From NCBI GenBank assembly GCA_019118245.1, contig DWZJ01000044.1:1-57308 (forward strand): a stretch of 57,308 nucleotides of DNA, given 5' to 3'. The stretch's first letter is position 1. The number at the start of each line of letters is the position of its first letter. The position numbers and the translations under genes are program-made. The notes under the pieces are model-generated. The model was not told the DNA's origin. It was given only the letters and a program-made list of their open reading frames with translations, and did no database searches. This document shows positions 1 to 8,722 of the stretch, piece after piece. The DNA is from Candidatus Oscillibacter excrementigallinarum (GTDB taxonomy: Bacteria > Bacillota > Clostridia > Oscillospirales > Oscillospiraceae).

Positions 1-1208
1 AGCAGCCGCACGGCGGTGGTCTTGTTGTTCACCATGCCGATGGCCGCCTCGTCGGCGATGATGGCGGAAATGGTCTCCGCCGGGGTGTCGCCGGGGACGG
101 CGATCATGTCCAGCCCCACGGAACAGACGCAGGTCATGGCCTCCAGCTTGTCCAGGCAGAGGGTCCCCGTCTCGGCGGCTGCGATCATGCCCTCGTCCTC
201 ACTGACGGGGATGAAGGCGCCGGAGAGGCCGCCCACGGAGGAGGACGCCATGACGCCGCCCTTCTTCACCGCGTCGTTCAGCAATGCCAGAGCCGCCGTG
301 GTGCCGTGGGTGCCGCAGACCTCCAGGCCCATCTCCTCCAGGATCCGGGCCACGCTGTCCCCGATGGCCGGGGTGGGCGCCAGGCTCAGATCCACGATGC
401 CGAAGGGGGTGTCCAGCCGGCGGCTGGCCTCCTGGGCCACCAGCTGGCCCATGCGGGTCACCCGGAAGGCGGTCTTTTTCACCGTCTCCGCCACCACGTC
501 AAAGGGCTGGCCCTTCACCGCTTTCAGGGCCGAACACACCACGCCGGGGCCGGAGACGCCCACGTTGATGACCTTCTCCGCCTCGCCCACGCCGTGGAAG
601 GCGCCGGCCATAAAGGGGTTGTCCTCCACGGCGTTGCAGAACACCACCAGCTTGGCGCAGCCCAGGCCGTCCCGGTCCGCGGTAGCTGCGGCGGTGTCCT
701 TGATGATGCGGCCCATGAGGGCCACCGCGTCCATGTTGATGCCCGCCCGGGTGGAGCCCACGTTGACGGAGGAGCACACCAGCTCCGTCCGGGCCAGCGC
801 CTCGGGAATGGAGCGGATCAGCTTCTCATCGGCCTTGGTCATGCCTTTCTGCACCAGGGCGGAGTAGCCGCCGATGAAGTTGACGCCGCAGGTCCGGGCC
901 GCCCGGTCCATAGCCAGGGCGAAGGGCACATAGTCCTCCGCCTCGCTGGCCCCGGCCACCAGGGCCATGGGGGTCACGGAGATCCGCTTGTTGACGATGG
1001 GAATGCCGAACTCCCGCTCGATATCCTCCCCGGTCTTGACCAGCTTCTCCGCATAGCGGGTGATTTTGTCGTAGATCTTCTCGCAGGCCCGCTTGGGGTC
1101 CGGATCGCAGCAGCTCAACAGGGAGATGCCCATGGTGATGGTGCGGATGTCCAGATGCTGCTGGTCGATCATCTCAATGGTGGATAAAATTTCCTTCTGG
1201 TTCAGCAT
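1..1208 (-). CDS. UPF0210 (PFL/DUF711) family protein, 3' end outside window
   Basis: The reverse strand is open from an ATG at 1208 (GGGAGAG ribosome site just upstream) to the window edge, giving about 402 residues of a family usually near 450, so the C-terminus is missing. The N-terminus reads [20 protein letters not shown], followed by [14 protein letters not shown] and [15 protein letters not shown], which are characteristic of UPF0210. The biochemical role of this family is not established. It is commonly encoded directly after a small UPF0237 ACT-domain protein, as here, and a role in amino-acid-responsive regulation is only an inference from that pairing. Confidence 0.88.
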   Translation of the reverse strand, partial: MLNQKEILSTIEMIDQQHLDIRTITMGISLLSCCDPDPKRACEKIYDKITRYAEKLVKTGEDIEREFGIPIVNKRISVTPMALVAGASEAEDYVPFALAMDRAARTCGVNFIGGYSALVQKGMTKADEKLIRSIPEALARTELVCSSVNVGSTRAGINMDAVALMGRIIKDTAAATADRDGLGCAKLVVFCNAVEDNPFMAGAFHGVGEAEKVINVGVSGPGVVCSALKAVKGQPFDVVAETVKKTAFRVTRMGQLVAQEASRRLDTPFGIVDLSLAPTPAIGDSVARILEEMGLEVCGTHGTTAALALLNDAVKKGGVMASSSVGGLSGAFIPVSEDEGMIAAAETGTLCLDKLEAMTCVCSVGLDMIAVPGDTPAETISAIIADEAAIGMVNNKTTAVRL

Positions 1209-1460
1209 AACGTCTCTCCCAACGTACAAATTCTCTCTCAAAGGAGCCCCAGAAAGCGGAGCCCGGAAAAGGGTCTAGGGGAAAACCTCCGGTTTTCCCC
1301 AGTTCTTCCGCCCGCAGGTGGAAGAAAATGTGAAATCATTTTCGGCAGGACATGCGCCTGCCGAAAATTCCTTGACCCAGCCGCCTTGGGCGGCGTCCCC
1401 AGTGACCGACGTCACTGGGGAGGGGGAATCTAAAGGGGGGACGAAGTCCCCTCTTTAAGT
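1209..1460. other. Hairpin-rich intergenic region inside the UPF0237/UPF0210 pair
   Basis: No gene is seen. There are at least four perfect or near-perfect hairpins: 1278-1300 (GGGGAAAACC arms, 3-base loop), 1339-1367 (TTTTCGGCAGG arms, 7-base loop), 1397-1420 (CCCCAGTGAC arms) and about 1432-1456. None has a clear U-tract on the minus strand, so they may be dispersed palindromes or RNA-processing elements rather than terminators. Confidence 0.6.
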
Positions 1461-1730
1461 TCAGATCCTGTGCATGGCGTCGAAAATCTCCTCCCGCTGG
1501 ATGCGGATGGAGATCTCCATCTTCTGGCCCAGCTGCTCCAGCAGGTCCCGCAGCTCCCCGATGGAGACGCTGGCGGCCCCCACGTCCACGGCCATGACCA
1601 TGGTGAAGGAGCCCTGGAGAATGGTCTGGGAGATGTCCAGGATGTTGACGTTGTGCTCAGCCAGCAGGGCGCAGACAGCGGCGATGATGCCCACCTTGTC
1701 CTGGCCCACGACGGTGACGATGGCGTTCAT
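1461..1730 (-). CDS. UPF0237 ACT-domain protein
   Basis: This 89-residue protein is a single ACT domain: MNAIVTVVGQDKVGIIAAV, then AEHNVNILDISQTI, matching the beta-alpha-beta core of UPF0237/GcvR-like proteins. ACT domains bind small molecules, usually amino acids, and act as sensors; the ligand here is unknown. The start at 1730 is chosen because AGGAGG lies seven bases upstream; a GTG six codons earlier overlaps that site and is less likely. It is followed by the UPF0210 gene on the same strand, a recurrent pair in Firmicutes, though the 252-base gap is unusually long. Confidence 0.9.
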   Translation of the reverse strand: MNAIVTVVGQDKVGIIAAVCALLAEHNVNILDISQTILQGSFTMVMAVDVGAASVSIGELRDLLEQLGQKMEISIRIQREEIFDAMHRI

Positions 1731-1836
1731 GGAAAAATTCCTCCTCACAGCCCCCGCCGGCTGGTCCGGCGGGCGGCGTTCTCTGATGTACAGTGTCCGT
1801 ATTGTACCACGGCTGGGCGGAAAAGTAAATCCTCCC

Positions 1837-2310
1837 TCACCCCAGCGGATCGACGAAAGGTCCCCAGTCCGGCGGGAAAAAGGTCAGCACCGTGTACAGT
1901 CCCGCCAGCAGCAGAGCCAGGGCCCGCCACAGTCCCGGATGCCGTTCGCCGTCCGGGCAGAGGGCCATTCCCGCCGCCAGCAGCGCCGCCCAGATCCCAA
2001 GGCTCACGGCGCCGTATCCGCCGGCGGCCACCAAAGCCCAGCAGGCGAGCGTCATGCCCAGGGGCACCAGCACCGCCGCCGGCAGGTCCCGGACCAGAGC
2101 GCGGCGCTCCTGCCCCAGGCGGCTGGTCAGCCCCCAGGCCGCCAGCACCGGCCAGAAGCCCAGCTTGCTCAGCTCCCAGGGGCTGGGACACTGGGGCGCC
2201 AGCACCGCCAGGGGCCCGCCCCGGACCGCGCTGTGGCACAGCAGCAGCGCCAGGCCGCAGATGACGGCCGCCGGATACCGCAGGGCAAAACGGTCAAAAT
2301 GCTCCCCCAT
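1837..2310 (-). CDS. Small integral membrane protein, unknown function
   Basis: The product is about 157 residues, with four or five hydrophobic stretches (for example AAVICGLALLLC, PVLAAWGLTS, VLVPLGMTLACWALVAAGG, IWAALLAAGMAL and LALLLAGLYTVLTFF), and should be a multi-pass inner-membrane protein. The ATG at 2310 is preferred over a GTG four codons upstream because GTGAGG lies a suitable distance before it. It stands alone between lysC and the ACT gene, on the same strand. I do not recognise the family with certainty and assign no function. Confidence 0.65.
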   Translation of the reverse strand: MGEHFDRFALRYPAAVICGLALLLCHSAVRGGPLAVLAPQCPSPWELSKLGFWPVLAAWGLTSRLGQERRALVRDLPAAVLVPLGMTLACWALVAAGGYGAVSLGIWAALLAAGMALCPDGERHPGLWRALALLLAGLYTVLTFFPPDWGPFVDPLG

Positions 2311-2370
2311 GGTTCGCCTCACCTCATCCCACTGTATGCGGTGAGACGGCGGGGCAGACCGAAAACGGCA

Positions 2371-2420
2371 CAGGGCGCGCCGCCGGACGCGCCCTGACCT
2401 GGCGGGGGAACTCCCCCCGC
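2371..2420 (-). terminator. Two hairpins downstream of lysC
   Basis: CAGGGCGCG at 2371-2379 pairs with CGCGCCCTG at 2388-2396, and GCGGGGG at 2402-2408 pairs with CCCCCGC at 2414-2420. Both lie just past the lysC stop. There is no strong U-tract, so termination is probable but unproven. Confidence 0.45.
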
Positions 2421-2425
2421 TTGGA

Positions 2426-3637
2426 TCACATCTCCCCGAAGAACTTGTCGTGGATGGCCCGGACCGCCCGGTTCACATCCTCCTCGTCCAGCAGGACGGA
2501 GACCCGGATCTCAGAGGTGTTGATCATCTGGATATTGATGCCAGCCTCATACAGGGCCTCGAACATCTTGGCGGCCACGCCGCAGTTGCTCATGAGCCCC
2601 GCGCCCACGATGGAGACCTTGCCGATGTGCTCGTCGGTCTCGATGTGGTCGAACTTCAGGGCCTCCTTGTGCTCCTCCAGGATCTGCTGGGACTCCTCCA
2701 GGTCCTTCTTGTGGACGGTGAAGGTGATGTCCTTGGTGTCCTCCCGGCCGATGGACTGGAGGATGACATCCACGTTGATATTGTGCTTGCTCAGCAGGTC
2801 AAAGACCTGGAAGGCGACGCCGGGATTGTGCTGCAGGCCGATCAGGGCCACCCGGGCAATGCTGGTGTCCTTGGCGACGCCGGCGATGTTGGTTTTCTCC
2901 ACTTTCGTGACCTCCTTGACTTTCGTGCCGGGCTTGCGCTCCAAGCTGGACACGACTTCCAAATTCACTCTGAACTTCTTGGCCAGCTCCACGCTGCGGT
3001 TGTGGAGCACCTGGGCCCCCTGAGACGCCAGCTCCAGCATCTCGTCATAGGTGATCTCCTCCAGCTTCCGGGCGTTGGGAACGATGCGGGGGTCCGTGGT
3101 GTACACGCCGTCCACGTCCGTGTAGATCTGGCACAGGTCCGCCCGGAAGGCCGCCGCCAGCGCCACGGCGCTGGTGTCGGACCCGCCCCGGCCCAAAGTG
3201 GTGACGTCGCCGCTGCGGTCCACCCCCTGGAAGCCGGTGACGAGGACGATCCTGTGCTGGTCCAGCTCCGACTGGATGCGCTCGGCGTCGATCTTCTTGA
3301 TCCGGGCGTCGGAGTGGACGGAGGTGGACTGGATGCCCACCTGCCAGGCCGTCAGGGACACGCAGGGCAGGCCCATGGCCTCCAGGGCCATGGCACACAG
3401 GGCCACGGAGATCTGCTCGCCGGTGGAGAGCAGCATATCCATCTCCCGCTTGGAGGCGTGGGGGTTGATCTCATTGGCCTTTTCGATGAGGTCGTCGGTG
3501 GTGTCCCCCTGGGCGGAGAGGACCACGATCACGTCGTTCCCCGCCAGATAGGTCTCCGCGATGATGCCGGCCACGTTGCGGATGCGCTGGGCATCCTTCA
3601 CGCTGCTGCCGCCGAATTTCTGTACAATCAAGCTCAT
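2426..3637 (-). CDS. lysC: Aspartate kinase
   Basis: Aspartokinase phosphorylates L-aspartate with ATP, the entry to lysine, threonine and methionine synthesis. The 403-residue protein begins MSLIVQKFGGSSVKD, the kinase signature, and carries two C-terminal ACT domains (about residues 265-325, with ALIGLQHNPGVAFQVFDLL, and 340-400, with SIVGAGLMSNCGVAAKMF), the normal layout of monofunctional, feedback-regulated Firmicute enzymes. AGAAGGAAA precedes the ATG. It lies 81 bases after hom on the same strand, so the two are probably cotranscribed from the promoter near 5,430. Which amino acid inhibits it cannot be read from the sequence. Confidence 0.96.
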   Translation of the reverse strand: MSLIVQKFGGSSVKDAQRIRNVAGIIAETYLAGNDVIVVLSAQGDTTDDLIEKANEINPHASKREMDMLLSTGEQISVALCAMALEAMGLPCVSLTAWQVGIQSTSVHSDARIKKIDAERIQSELDQHRIVLVTGFQGVDRSGDVTTLGRGGSDTSAVALAAAFRADLCQIYTDVDGVYTTDPRIVPNARKLEEITYDEMLELASQGAQVLHNRSVELAKKFRVNLEVVSSLERKPGTKVKEVTKVEKTNIAGVAKDTSIARVALIGLQHNPGVAFQVFDLLSKHNINVDVILQSIGREDTKDITFTVHKKDLEESQQILEEHKEALKFDHIETDEHIGKVSIVGAGLMSNCGVAAKMFEALYEAGINIQMINTSEIRVSVLLDEEDVNRAVRAIHDKFFGEM

Positions 3638-3718
3638 GGCGTTTCCTTCTTTAACTCAAAGTCTCACAACAGGCGCTCCTGCCTGTTCCAGTATACACAC
3701 CTTCCCGGGGTTTGGGGC

Positions 3719-4909
3719 TTATCCCAGCACCCGCATGCAGGACAGCACCCGCAGGCCTCTCGCCCGCTCCGCCGCCTCCAGACCGCTGATGGGGTCCGTG
3801 AGGAAGGCGGTCTCGCCGTCCTCGCTGAGGACCTCCACCTTTCCGAAGGCCATGGCCGCGTCGGTGAGGCTGCCGTCGATGCGGTAGTAGTGGCGGCTCT
3901 GGAGCTCCCTGGGATCCAGGAAGCCCGCCGGGTCCGCCTCCCAGCCGATCTCCTCCCGGCGGGGGCTGGCCTGAAGCGCCTCCATCACGTCCGCCACGCA
4001 GGCGGATGCGGTGGGCAGCTCTCCGGCGCCCTGGCCGTAGAACATCACCTCGCCGGTGGCGTTGCCCCGGACCACGATGGCGTTGAACACCCCGTCCACG
4101 CTGGCCAGCGGCCGCTCCTCCGGGATCAGGTGGGGCGCCACATAGGCCGTCCGGCCGCTGCCCAGGCGCACCGCCCGGCCCAGCAGCTTGACCCGGTAGC
4201 CCGCCCGCTGGGCGATCTTCACATCCCGGAGAGACAGCTTGCTGATCCCCTCCATGGGCACGTCCGCCGGATCCATCTGGCGGCCGAAGGCCAGGTCCGC
4301 CAGGATGCAGATCTTCCGCCCGGCGTCGATGCCCTCCACGTCGGCGGTGGGGTCCGCCTCGGCGTAGCCCTTCTGCTGGGCCTCCCGCAGGGCGTCGGAG
4401 AAAAAGGCGCCGGTGCGGACCATCTGGGTGAGGATATAGTTGGTGGTGCCGTTCAAAATGCCGTACACCTCGTCGATGCGGTTGGCGGCCATGCACTGGG
4501 TCAGGGGGTGCAGGATGGGGATGCCGCCGCCCACGCTGGCCTCAAACAGGTAGTTCACGCCCCGCTTTTTGGCCAGGGCCAGCAGCTCCGCGCCCTTTTC
4601 CGCCACCAGCTGCTTGTTGGCGGTGACCACGTGCTTGCCGGCGTTCAGGGCCCGTTTCGTGTACTCGTAGGCCGCCTCCACGCCGCCGATGGTCTCCACC
4701 ACCACCCGGATGGCGTCGTCCTCCTCGATCTTCGTGAAGTCGTCCGTCATCAGCTGGCGGTAGGGCCCGTCCTTGAAATGCCGCACCAGGATGGTCTTTA
4801 CCTGCAGGGGCTCCCCCAGCTTGCGCTCGATCTGCCGGGCGTTCTCCGCCACCACCTTGGCCACGCCGGTGCCCACGGTGCCAAGTCCCATGATCGCGAT
4901 CTGTATCAT
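3719..4909 (-). CDS. hom: Homoserine dehydrogenase
   Basis: The enzyme reduces aspartate semialdehyde to homoserine with NAD(P)H. The Rossmann motif GLGTVGTG is at residues 8-15, VVTANKQLVA and the GILNGTTNYILTQM catalytic-domain signature follow, and the core ends near GAGELPTASA. At 396 residues it is shorter than the roughly 430-residue Firmicute form: the C-terminal segment after SRHYYRI looks like an abbreviated ACT domain lacking the usual ligand loop. It sits between an ACT-domain protein and lysC on the same strand, making a threonine/methionine branch operon. Confidence 0.95.
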   Translation of the reverse strand: MIQIAIMGLGTVGTGVAKVVAENARQIERKLGEPLQVKTILVRHFKDGPYRQLMTDDFTKIEEDDAIRVVVETIGGVEAAYEYTKRALNAGKHVVTANKQLVAEKGAELLALAKKRGVNYLFEASVGGGIPILHPLTQCMAANRIDEVYGILNGTTNYILTQMVRTGAFFSDALREAQQKGYAEADPTADVEGIDAGRKICILADLAFGRQMDPADVPMEGISKLSLRDVKIAQRAGYRVKLLGRAVRLGSGRTAYVAPHLIPEERPLASVDGVFNAIVVRGNATGEVMFYGQGAGELPTASACVADVMEALQASPRREEIGWEADPAGFLDPRELQSRHYYRIDGSLTDAAMAFGKVEVLSEDGETAFLTDPISGLEAAERARGLRVLSCMRVLG

Positions 4910-4931
4910 CTGACAGCTTCCTCTCTCTTCA

Positions 4932-5372
4932 TTATCCGGCCAGGACCTCCACCCGCACCACGCCGTCCAGGGCGGACACGTCCGCCAGCAGCTGCTCCAG
5001 CGTCTCCGCCAGGCCGCTGGTCTCGGCGGAGATGGTCACCGCCGCGCAGCCGTTGGTTGGGATGCTCTGGTTGATGGTGAGGATGTTGGCGCCGGAGGTG
5101 GCAAATACGCTCAGCACACCGGACAGCACGCCGGTGTTGTCCTTGAGCATACAGTAAAAGGTGATGATATGCTCCGACTTCATGTCGTTGAAGGGCTGCA
5201 CCGCATCCTTGTACTTGTAGAACGCGCTGCGGCTGATGCCCACCATCTTCGTGGCGGCGCCCACGGTGTCCGCCTCGCCGGTCTGCATCATCCGCTTGGC
5301 CTCCGCCACCTTCACGAAAATCTCCGGCAGGGCATTCGCGGCCACGATGTAATACTTGATCTCTCTCGCCAT
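4932..5372 (-). CDS. UPF0735 (PheB-like) ACT-domain protein
   Basis: The 146-residue product begins MAREIKYYIVAANALPEIF and has a short helix-turn-helix-like segment (AATKMVGISRSAFYKYKD, about residues 40-57), then a C-terminal ACT domain with TFYCMLKDNTGVLSGVLS and ILTINQSIPTNG. This is the UPF0735 family, historically named PheB. In Firmicutes it is typically the first gene before hom, as here (22 bases apart). A regulatory or amino-acid-sensing role is likely; the ligand is unknown. It is the promoter-proximal gene of the hom-lysC unit. Confidence 0.92.
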   Translation of the reverse strand: MAREIKYYIVAANALPEIFVKVAEAKRMMQTGEADTVGAATKMVGISRSAFYKYKDAVQPFNDMKSEHIITFYCMLKDNTGVLSGVLSVFATSGANILTINQSIPTNGCAAVTISAETSGLAETLEQLLADVSALDGVVRVEVLAG

Positions 5373-5413
5373 TTCGTCCGCCTCCTACGGTCATTTGTCT
5401 TTATATGCAAAGC

Positions 5414-5442
5414 ATCTTACCATATTTCCACCGGCAATTCAA
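5414..5442 (-). promoter_or_regulatory. Sigma-A type promoter for the ACT-hom-lysC unit
   Basis: On the minus strand TTGAAT (5442-5437) and TAAGAT (5419-5414) are separated by 17 bases. Transcription would start near 5407, about 35 bases before the ACT gene. Confidence 0.6.
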
Positions 5443-5530
5443 CCAAATCCGCGGAAATTCTTTTGACGAAATCAGGGAATCTTCCCCCGCTTTTCCACGC
5501 CGGTATGAGCAGAATGCCGGAAACAAAACC

Positions 5531-5558
5531 GGGCGCCCCGGCTTTTGCCGGGGCGCCC
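5531..5558 (-). terminator. Intrinsic terminator of the ddl-to-aminopeptidase unit
   Basis: GGGCGCCCCGGC pairs perfectly with GCCGGGGCGCCC around a 4-base loop. On the minus strand it is followed by GGTTTTGTTT. It lies 20 bases past the aminopeptidase stop. Confidence 0.85.
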
Positions 5559-5577
5559 GTGGGGCGGCAACGTTGGT

Positions 5578-6984
5578 TTAGTCGGCCGCCGCGAAGACGG
5601 CCTTCATGCCCTTGTAGGTCTCATAGCAGTCCAGCTTGGACACGGTCTCGAAGGGGGCGTGCATACTGAGCACCGGCACGCCCGCGTCCAGGGTGGTGAT
5701 GTTCCGGTTGGCCATATACATGGCCACGGTGCCGCCGCCGCCGGCGTCCACCTTGCCCAGCTCCGCGATCTGCCAGATGACCCCCGCCTCGTCAAAGACG
5801 TTGCGGATATAGGCCACGGTCTCTGCGTCCGCGTCGGAGGCGCCGGACTTGCCCCGGGCGCCGGTGTACTTGCACAGGCCGATGCCGTAGTTCAGATAGG
5901 CGGCGTTGCGCTTCTCGTACACGTCGGAGAAATTGGGGTCATAGGCCGCCGTCACATCGGCGCTGAGGCAGAAGGACTTCTCAAAGCACACCCGCACCGG
6001 CACGCCCTGGCTCTCGCACAGGTCCTCCATGAAGGTGTCAAAGGCGGCGGACTGCATGCCCGTCACGCCGTCGGAGCCGATCTCCTCCTTGTCCGCCAGG
6101 ACGCACACCGCCGTCTTGGCGGGCGTTTTGTCCTGGTCCAGCAGGCCCCGCAGGGCGGCGTAGGCGCACACCCGGTCATCGTGGCCGTAGGCGCCGATCA
6201 TGCTGCGGTCCAGGCCGATGTCCGTGGCCTTCACCGCCGGCACCGCCTCCAGCTCCGCGGAGGTGAAGTCGTCCTCGGTGATGCCATACTTCTCGTTCAG
6301 CAGCTTCATCACCGCCAGCTTCACCCGGCCGGACTCCTCCTGGTCCCCGATGGGCTCGCTGCCCAGCAGCAGATTCAGCGTCTCGGCGGGGATGGCCTCC
6401 GCCAGGGTCTTCTTGTTCTGCTCCGCGCCCAGGTGGGGCAGCAGGTCCGTGATCACCAGCCGGGGATCGGCCGGGTCGGCGCCGATGTTTACCTGCACGC
6501 GGGTGCCGTCCCGCAGGGCCACCACGCCGTGGAGCTCCAGGGGGATGGTGACCCACTGGTACTTGCGGATGCCGCCGTAGTAGTGGGTCTTGAAATAGGC
6601 CAGCTCCCCGTCCTCATACAGGGGGTTGGGCTTCAGGTCCAGACGGGGGGAGTCGATGTGGGCGGCGGCGATCTGGGCGCCCTCCGCCAGGGACTTCTCC
6701 CCGATGTGGGCCAGCAGCACGCTCTTGCCCCGGTTGCAGAGATAGACCTTGTCCCCCGGCTTCACCGCCGCGCCCCGGACGTAGGGCCGGTAACCGGCCT
6801 CCTCCGCCAGGCGGATCACCTCCGCCGCGCACAGCCGCTCGGTCTTGCCGGCATCCAGAAAGGCCTTGTAGTCCGCGCAGTACGCCTCCAGAGCGCCCCG
6901 CTCCGCCCCGTCCAGCCGGTCAAAGCCGTTGCGGCGGCGGGAGAACAGCTGCTCCTTCAGCGCCTTGAACTCACTCTTTTCCAT
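5578..6984 (-). CDS. M18 family zinc aminopeptidase
   Basis: The product is a 468-residue cytosolic metalloaminopeptidase related to aspartyl aminopeptidase. Seen motifs are AAAHIDSPRLDLKP (metal-ligand His109), ADKEEIGSDG (catalytic and metal-binding acids) and the C-terminal SMHAPFETVSKLD. Length and motif order fit the bacterial M18 group that keeps the name 'aminopeptidase', since acidic-residue preference is not assured. Its ATG (6984) overlaps the end of the Sua5-CoaE gene by 14 bases, so translation is probably coupled. It is the last gene of a long leftward transcription unit and is followed by a terminator. Confidence 0.93.
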   Translation of the reverse strand: MEKSEFKALKEQLFSRRRNGFDRLDGAERGALEAYCADYKAFLDAGKTERLCAAEVIRLAEEAGYRPYVRGAAVKPGDKVYLCNRGKSVLLAHIGEKSLAEGAQIAAAHIDSPRLDLKPNPLYEDGELAYFKTHYYGGIRKYQWVTIPLELHGVVALRDGTRVQVNIGADPADPRLVITDLLPHLGAEQNKKTLAEAIPAETLNLLLGSEPIGDQEESGRVKLAVMKLLNEKYGITEDDFTSAELEAVPAVKATDIGLDRSMIGAYGHDDRVCAYAALRGLLDQDKTPAKTAVCVLADKEEIGSDGVTGMQSAAFDTFMEDLCESQGVPVRVCFEKSFCLSADVTAAYDPNFSDVYEKRNAAYLNYGIGLCKYTGARGKSGASDADAETVAYIRNVFDEAGVIWQIAELGKVDAGGGGTVAMYMANRNITTLDAGVPVLSMHAPFETVSKLDCYETYKGMKAVFAAAD

Positions 6985-8641
6985 GTGCTTTTTCCTCCTT
7001 GATGGTATCGATCAGCCGCTGGAAGAACGCCCGGGCCTCCTCCTGGAAAGCCTCGGCGGTGTCCGCGGCGTTGTTCAGCTCACAGTCGCACTTGCCCCGG
7101 TAATACTCGTCGGGCTGCTGTGCGGAGATCCGCAGACGGGCGTACTGCTCGGAGATATTGTCCCGGGCCATGATCCGCCGGACCCGCAGCTCCATGGGGG
7201 CGGTGACCGCCACCGTCCGGTCGCACAGCTGGTCCAGCCCGCCCTCCAGCAGGTTGATGGCGTCGATGGCGAAGAGCTTGCTGTCCGACTCCGCCAGCCG
7301 CCGCCGGACCTCCGGCACCAGGTGATGGAAGATGATGCCGTTAAGCTGTTCCAGCCGGTCCTTGTGGGAGAAGACCTCCTGTCCCAGCTTCTTCCGGTCC
7401 AGCTCCCCCTCGGCGTCAAAAGCCCCGGGGAAGGAGAGGCCGATCTCGTCCCGCAGGGGCGCGCAGGTATCCAGCATCTCGTGGTACAGCCGGTCGCAGT
7501 CGATGACCTGGCCGCCCAGGGACTCGATGGCCCGCAGGGCGCTGGACTTGCCGGCGCCGGTGCCGCCGGTGAGGCCCAGCACCACCTGCTCGCTGTCCGC
7601 CTCCACCACGTGGAAGCCGGCGGCCTTTTTCAGCCGGTTGCCGATGGCCAGCCCCAGCCCCCGGTTGTCCGGGCACTGGGCGAAGATCTCCGTCACATCG
7701 CTGGCGTCGAAGGTCCGCAGGGCGTCGAACACCCGCTGGGCCTGGGCCAGCTTGTCCCCGGCGGGGCCCAGGGTGTGGACCTCCTGCCCGTGGAACAGCT
7801 CCGCGAACTCGTCAAAGCAGATGACGCCGGAGGTGGGCCCCACCCGCCGCAGGATCTCCTGGGCGGACTTCTCCGGCGCGCCGGTGATGACAGTCACCGG
7901 CGCCTTGGGGGCGTAGTGGCGGTACTTCATGCCGGGGGCCTTGGGCTTCTCCCCCTCCGCCAGGGCGCTGTTGACGGCCTTGTCCACATCGATCTTGCCG
8001 ATGAGCCGCTCCAGGTCCTCCAGGGGCAGTCCGCCGGGCCGCAGCAGCCGGGGAGGGTCGCAGGTCAGATCCAGGATGGTGGACTCCACCCCCACCGCGC
8101 AGGGGCCGCCGTCCACCACGCCGTTGATGCGGCCGTCCATATCCTCCAGCACGTCCTGGGCCGTGGTGCAGCTGGGCCGGCCGGAGAGGTTGGCACTGGG
8201 CGCCGCGATGGGGATGCCCGCCTCCCGGATGATGGACAGCGTCACCGGGTGGTTGGGGCAGCGCACCGCCACCGTGTCCAGCCCGGCGGTGGTCTCGTCC
8301 GGGATGATGGGCCGCCGCTTCAGGATCATGGTCAGGGGGCCGGGCCAGAATTTTCTCGCCAGCACATAGGCCAGGGGCGGCACGTCGGCGCAGTACCGGG
8401 GCAGCCACTGCTGGCCGGTGACGTGGATGATGAGGGGATTGTCCTGAGGCCGGCCCTTGGCCTCGAAGATCCGCTTCACCGCAGCGCCGTCCAGGGCGTT
8501 GGCCCCCAGGCCGTACACCGTCTCCGTGGGGATCGCCACCAGGCCGCCGTCCCGCAGGATCTTGGCCGCCGCGGCGATCTTGTCCTCGATCTCCTTCTGC
8601 TGGCCCTTGGTGTCCCGCAAGTCAAAATATCGTGTCTGCAT
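6971..8641 (-). CDS. Fusion: threonylcarbamoyl-AMP synthase (Sua5/TsaC) + dephospho-CoA kinase (CoaE)
   Basis: One 556-residue reading frame carries two enzymes. Residues 1-205 are a YrdC/Sua5 domain (AIPTETVYGLG, KGRPQDNPL, SANLSG), which makes threonylcarbamoyl-AMP for tRNA t6A. Residues 236-345 hold the PGMKYRHYAP linker and a Sua5 C-terminal domain. Residues 354-556 are dephospho-CoA kinase, with P-loop GLTGGTGAGKSS (356-367), DCDRLYHEM and a LID-type RRIMARDNIS segment; it performs the last step of CoA synthesis. The two are normally separate genes of about 340 and 200 residues. No internal stop or obvious second start lies at the junction. It lies between prfA and the aminopeptidase. 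Confidence 0.93.
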   Translation of the reverse strand: MQTRYFDLRDTKGQQKEIEDKIAAAAKILRDGGLVAIPTETVYGLGANALDGAAVKRIFEAKGRPQDNPLIIHVTGQQWLPRYCADVPPLAYVLARKFWPGPLTMILKRRPIIPDETTAGLDTVAVRCPNHPVTLSIIREAGIPIAAPSANLSGRPSCTTAQDVLEDMDGRINGVVDGGPCAVGVESTILDLTCDPPRLLRPGGLPLEDLERLIGKIDVDKAVNSALAEGEKPKAPGMKYRHYAPKAPVTVITGAPEKSAQEILRRVGPTSGVICFDEFAELFHGQEVHTLGPAGDKLAQAQRVFDALRTFDASDVTEIFAQCPDNRGLGLAIGNRLKKAAGFHVVEADSEQVVLGLTGGTGAGKSSALRAIESLGGQVIDCDRLYHEMLDTCAPLRDEIGLSFPGAFDAEGELDRKKLGQEVFSHKDRLEQLNGIIFHHLVPEVRRRLAESDSKLFAIDAINLLEGGLDQLCDRTVAVTAPMELRVRRIMARDNISEQYARLRISAQQPDEYYRGKCDCELNNAADTAEAFQEEARAFFQRLIDTIKEEKAHGKE

Positions 8642-8722
8642 ATCTCTTCGCCTCTATCTCTCTTCACCGGAGGTCCTCCGGCGGTGTCTCTCTTGTCCGG
8701 GGCCCGCCTGCCGGGCCGTCTG

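Noticed and set aside
2450-5074. An 874-codon open frame on the plus strand opposite lysC and hom
   Set aside because: It is the antisense shadow of two well-recognised enzymes in GC-rich DNA; its His/Gly/Leu-rich translation matches no family and it lacks a ribosome site.
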